Assembly: GCA_021647145.1 (NCBI GenBank)
Contig: JAKIVF010000152.1
Coordinates: 1 to 6,650, forward strand
Direction: 5' to 3'
From: Methylococcaceae bacterium
Lineage (GTDB): Bacteria > Pseudomonadota > Gammaproteobacteria > Methylococcales > Methylomonadaceae
Length of the DNA: 6,650 bases
The notes under the pieces: model-generated
The model's input: only the letters and a program-made list of their open reading frames with translations
Told to the model about the DNA's origin: nothing
The model's database searches: none
Translations under genes and position numbers: made by a program
Part shown: piece by piece, positions 5,526 to 6,650 of the stretch
Layout of the letters: the number at the start of each line of letters is the position of its first letter
Position numbering within the stretch: the stretch's first letter is position 1

Positions 5526-6629
5526 CTATTCAGTATGCTCTACAACTTCCAAATCATACCCCGAAAGCCCAAAATATTTTTTCTCAGCACCCATGACTTT
5601 TAGCTTTCTCACACCTAAGTCAGCCAATACTCTTGCACCCGTTCCTGTCGTTCGCCAATCAGATTTTTTATCTTGTTGCTCAGCCGAAACCACGCCATTA
5701 TCTAACATATGATATTGGTGAATATGCTCAACTAATGATTTATTATCCTCATTCTGCCTTATAACAACTAAAACACCCCGCCCCTCTTCAGCTATTTTAG
5801 TCATTGCCTCTCTAATCGCGATTGAGCTACCCGACCTTTTTGATGAAAATAAATCATCCAATAAATTACGAGCATGAACCCGCACTAAAACAGGCTGCTC
5901 ACTAGAGACATCCCCCATAACTAAGGCTAAATGCACGTTATCATCATTCATATCCTGATAGGCATAAAGCTTAAAATCGCCAAACTCTGTCGGATACAAA
6001 CATTCACTAATTCGTTCTATAGTATTTTCATGTTGAATTCTATAATGAATTAAATCAGCAATTGTACCTATTTTCAGATTATGTTGTTTTGCAAAAATAA
6101 CTAAATCATCTAGCCTTGCCATTGAGCCATCTTCATTAAGTATTTCAACAATCACTGCTGCTGGCTCTACTCCAGCCAATCTCGCCAAATCACAACCTGC
6201 TTCTGTGTGACCAGCACGATTAAGCACTCCTCCTGCTTGTGCCATTAATGGAAAGATATGCCCTGGCTGAACCAGATTATCAGGTGTCGCATCTTTTGCT
6301 ACAGCTGCTTGTACGGTTAAAGCGCGGTCTGCTGCTGATATACCTGTTGTAACTCCCGTTGCCGCCTCAATAGATACTGTAAAATTTGTGGAATGGGCTG
6401 TTTTATTTTCATTAACCATCAAAGGCAATCTAAGTTGCTGGCATCGACCATGTGTTAATGTTAAACAAATTAATCCGCGCCCATATTTTGCCATAAAGTT
6501 AATGTCTTTGGCTCCCGTAAAAGAAGCGGCCATTACTAAATCACCTTCATTTTCACGATCCTCATCATCCATGATAATAACCATTTTTCCCTGACGTATA
6601 TCTTCTATTATTTCCTCAGTTGTATTCAT
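5526..6629 (-). CDS. ribBA: 3,4-dihydroxy-2-butanone-4-phosphate synthase with degenerate GTP cyclohydrolase II-like domain (RibBX type)
   Basis: The N-terminal domain (about 1-200) converts ribulose 5-phosphate to 3,4-dihydroxy-2-butanone 4-phosphate plus formate, supplying the four-carbon unit for RibH. It is well conserved: DDEDRENEGDLVMAA (21-35, metal-binding acids), HSTNFTVSIEA (79-89), TGISAADRA (95-103), GHIFPL (123-128) and RAGHTEAGCDLA (138-149). The C-terminal domain (about 205-367) has the GTP cyclohydrolase II fold pattern (VRVHARN, AEEGRGVLVVIRQ), but the three zinc cysteines of RibA are replaced. VHSEC becomes VHARN (Asn255), and LRCDC becomes a Lys-Arg-Ser-Gly stretch (264-267). 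A Tyr (307) and an Asp-Trp-Arg (324-326) may correspond to other active-site positions. It is therefore unlikely to make the pyrimidine precursor from GTP, and a separate ribA is expected elsewhere in the genome. ATG at 6627-6629 has AGG 9 nt upstream. It is the first gene of the visible operon; its promoter, or ribD/ribE, may lie beyond the right edge. The stop is TAG. Confidence 0.95.
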   Translation of the reverse strand: MNTTEEIIEDIRQGKMVIIMDDEDRENEGDLVMAASFTGAKDINFMAKYGRGLICLTLTHGRCQQLRLPLMVNENKTAHSTNFTVSIEAATGVTTGISAADRALTVQAAVAKDATPDNLVQPGHIFPLMAQAGGVLNRAGHTEAGCDLARLAGVEPAAVIVEILNEDGSMARLDDLVIFAKQHNLKIGTIADLIHYRIQHENTIERISECLYPTEFGDFKLYAYQDMNDDNVHLALVMGDVSSEQPVLVRVHARNLLDDLFSSKRSGSSIAIREAMTKIAEEGRGVLVVIRQNEDNKSLVEHIHQYHMLDNGVVSAEQQDKKSDWRTTGTGARVLADLGVRKLKVMGAEKKYFGLSGYDLEVVEHTE

Positions 6630-6650
6630 TTCAGAAAACCTGTATTTTTC

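Noticed and set aside
4900..5603. Plus-strand frames opposite ribH, nusB and the ribBA-ribH gap
   Set aside because: The opposite strand holds well-conserved genes, and the translated products are low-complexity shadows.

Overview
The window looks like chromosomal DNA of an AT-rich gammaproteobacterium. The evidence is the conserved minus-strand order ribBA - ribH - nusB - thiL - pgpA, protein motifs close to the enterobacterial versions, and an initiator tRNA almost identical to that of E. coli. I cannot name the genus. Five of the seven intact genes end in TAG, which is unusual for an AT-rich genome.

The right half (3089-6629) is a tight housekeeping operon read leftwards. A two-domain RibB/RibA-like protein (DHBP synthase plus a GTP cyclohydrolase II-like domain that has lost its zinc cysteines) and lumazine synthase RibH serve riboflavin synthesis. 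NusB (transcription antitermination), ThiL (thiamine-phosphate kinase) and PgpA (phosphatidylglycerophosphatase) follow with 1-17 nt overlaps. The only real gap in the operon, between ribBA and ribH, contains two inverted repeats. Past pgpA lies a tRNA-fMet gene (2941-3017) with its own near-consensus promoter.

The left half, beyond the 3' end of the tRNA, looks like an accessory and decaying region. It holds one unrecognised plus-strand gene (2179-2718) with a perfect 15-bp hairpin in its coding sequence. Two inverted copies of a 32-bp REP-like repeat (1981-2012 and 2727-2758) bracket that gene. There is also a frameshifted relic of an IS3-family OrfA (about 1762-1891), and a 100-bp block of interlocking inverted repeats (2774-2874).

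At the left end is a minus-strand pair. A zinc-less MDR-family oxidoreductase (644-1669) has a plausible promoter and an overlapping operator-like inverted repeat. Behind it is an MdaB-type flavodoxin-fold NAD(P)H oxidoreductase whose reading frame is intact apart from one early amber codon. The two would form a redox or quinone/electrophile-detoxification operon that is now partly broken.

The candidates for something not yet described are the orphan gene with its hairpin and bracketing repeats, and the block of crossed inverted repeats between it and the tRNA. Nothing here shows a complete new defence or mobile system.
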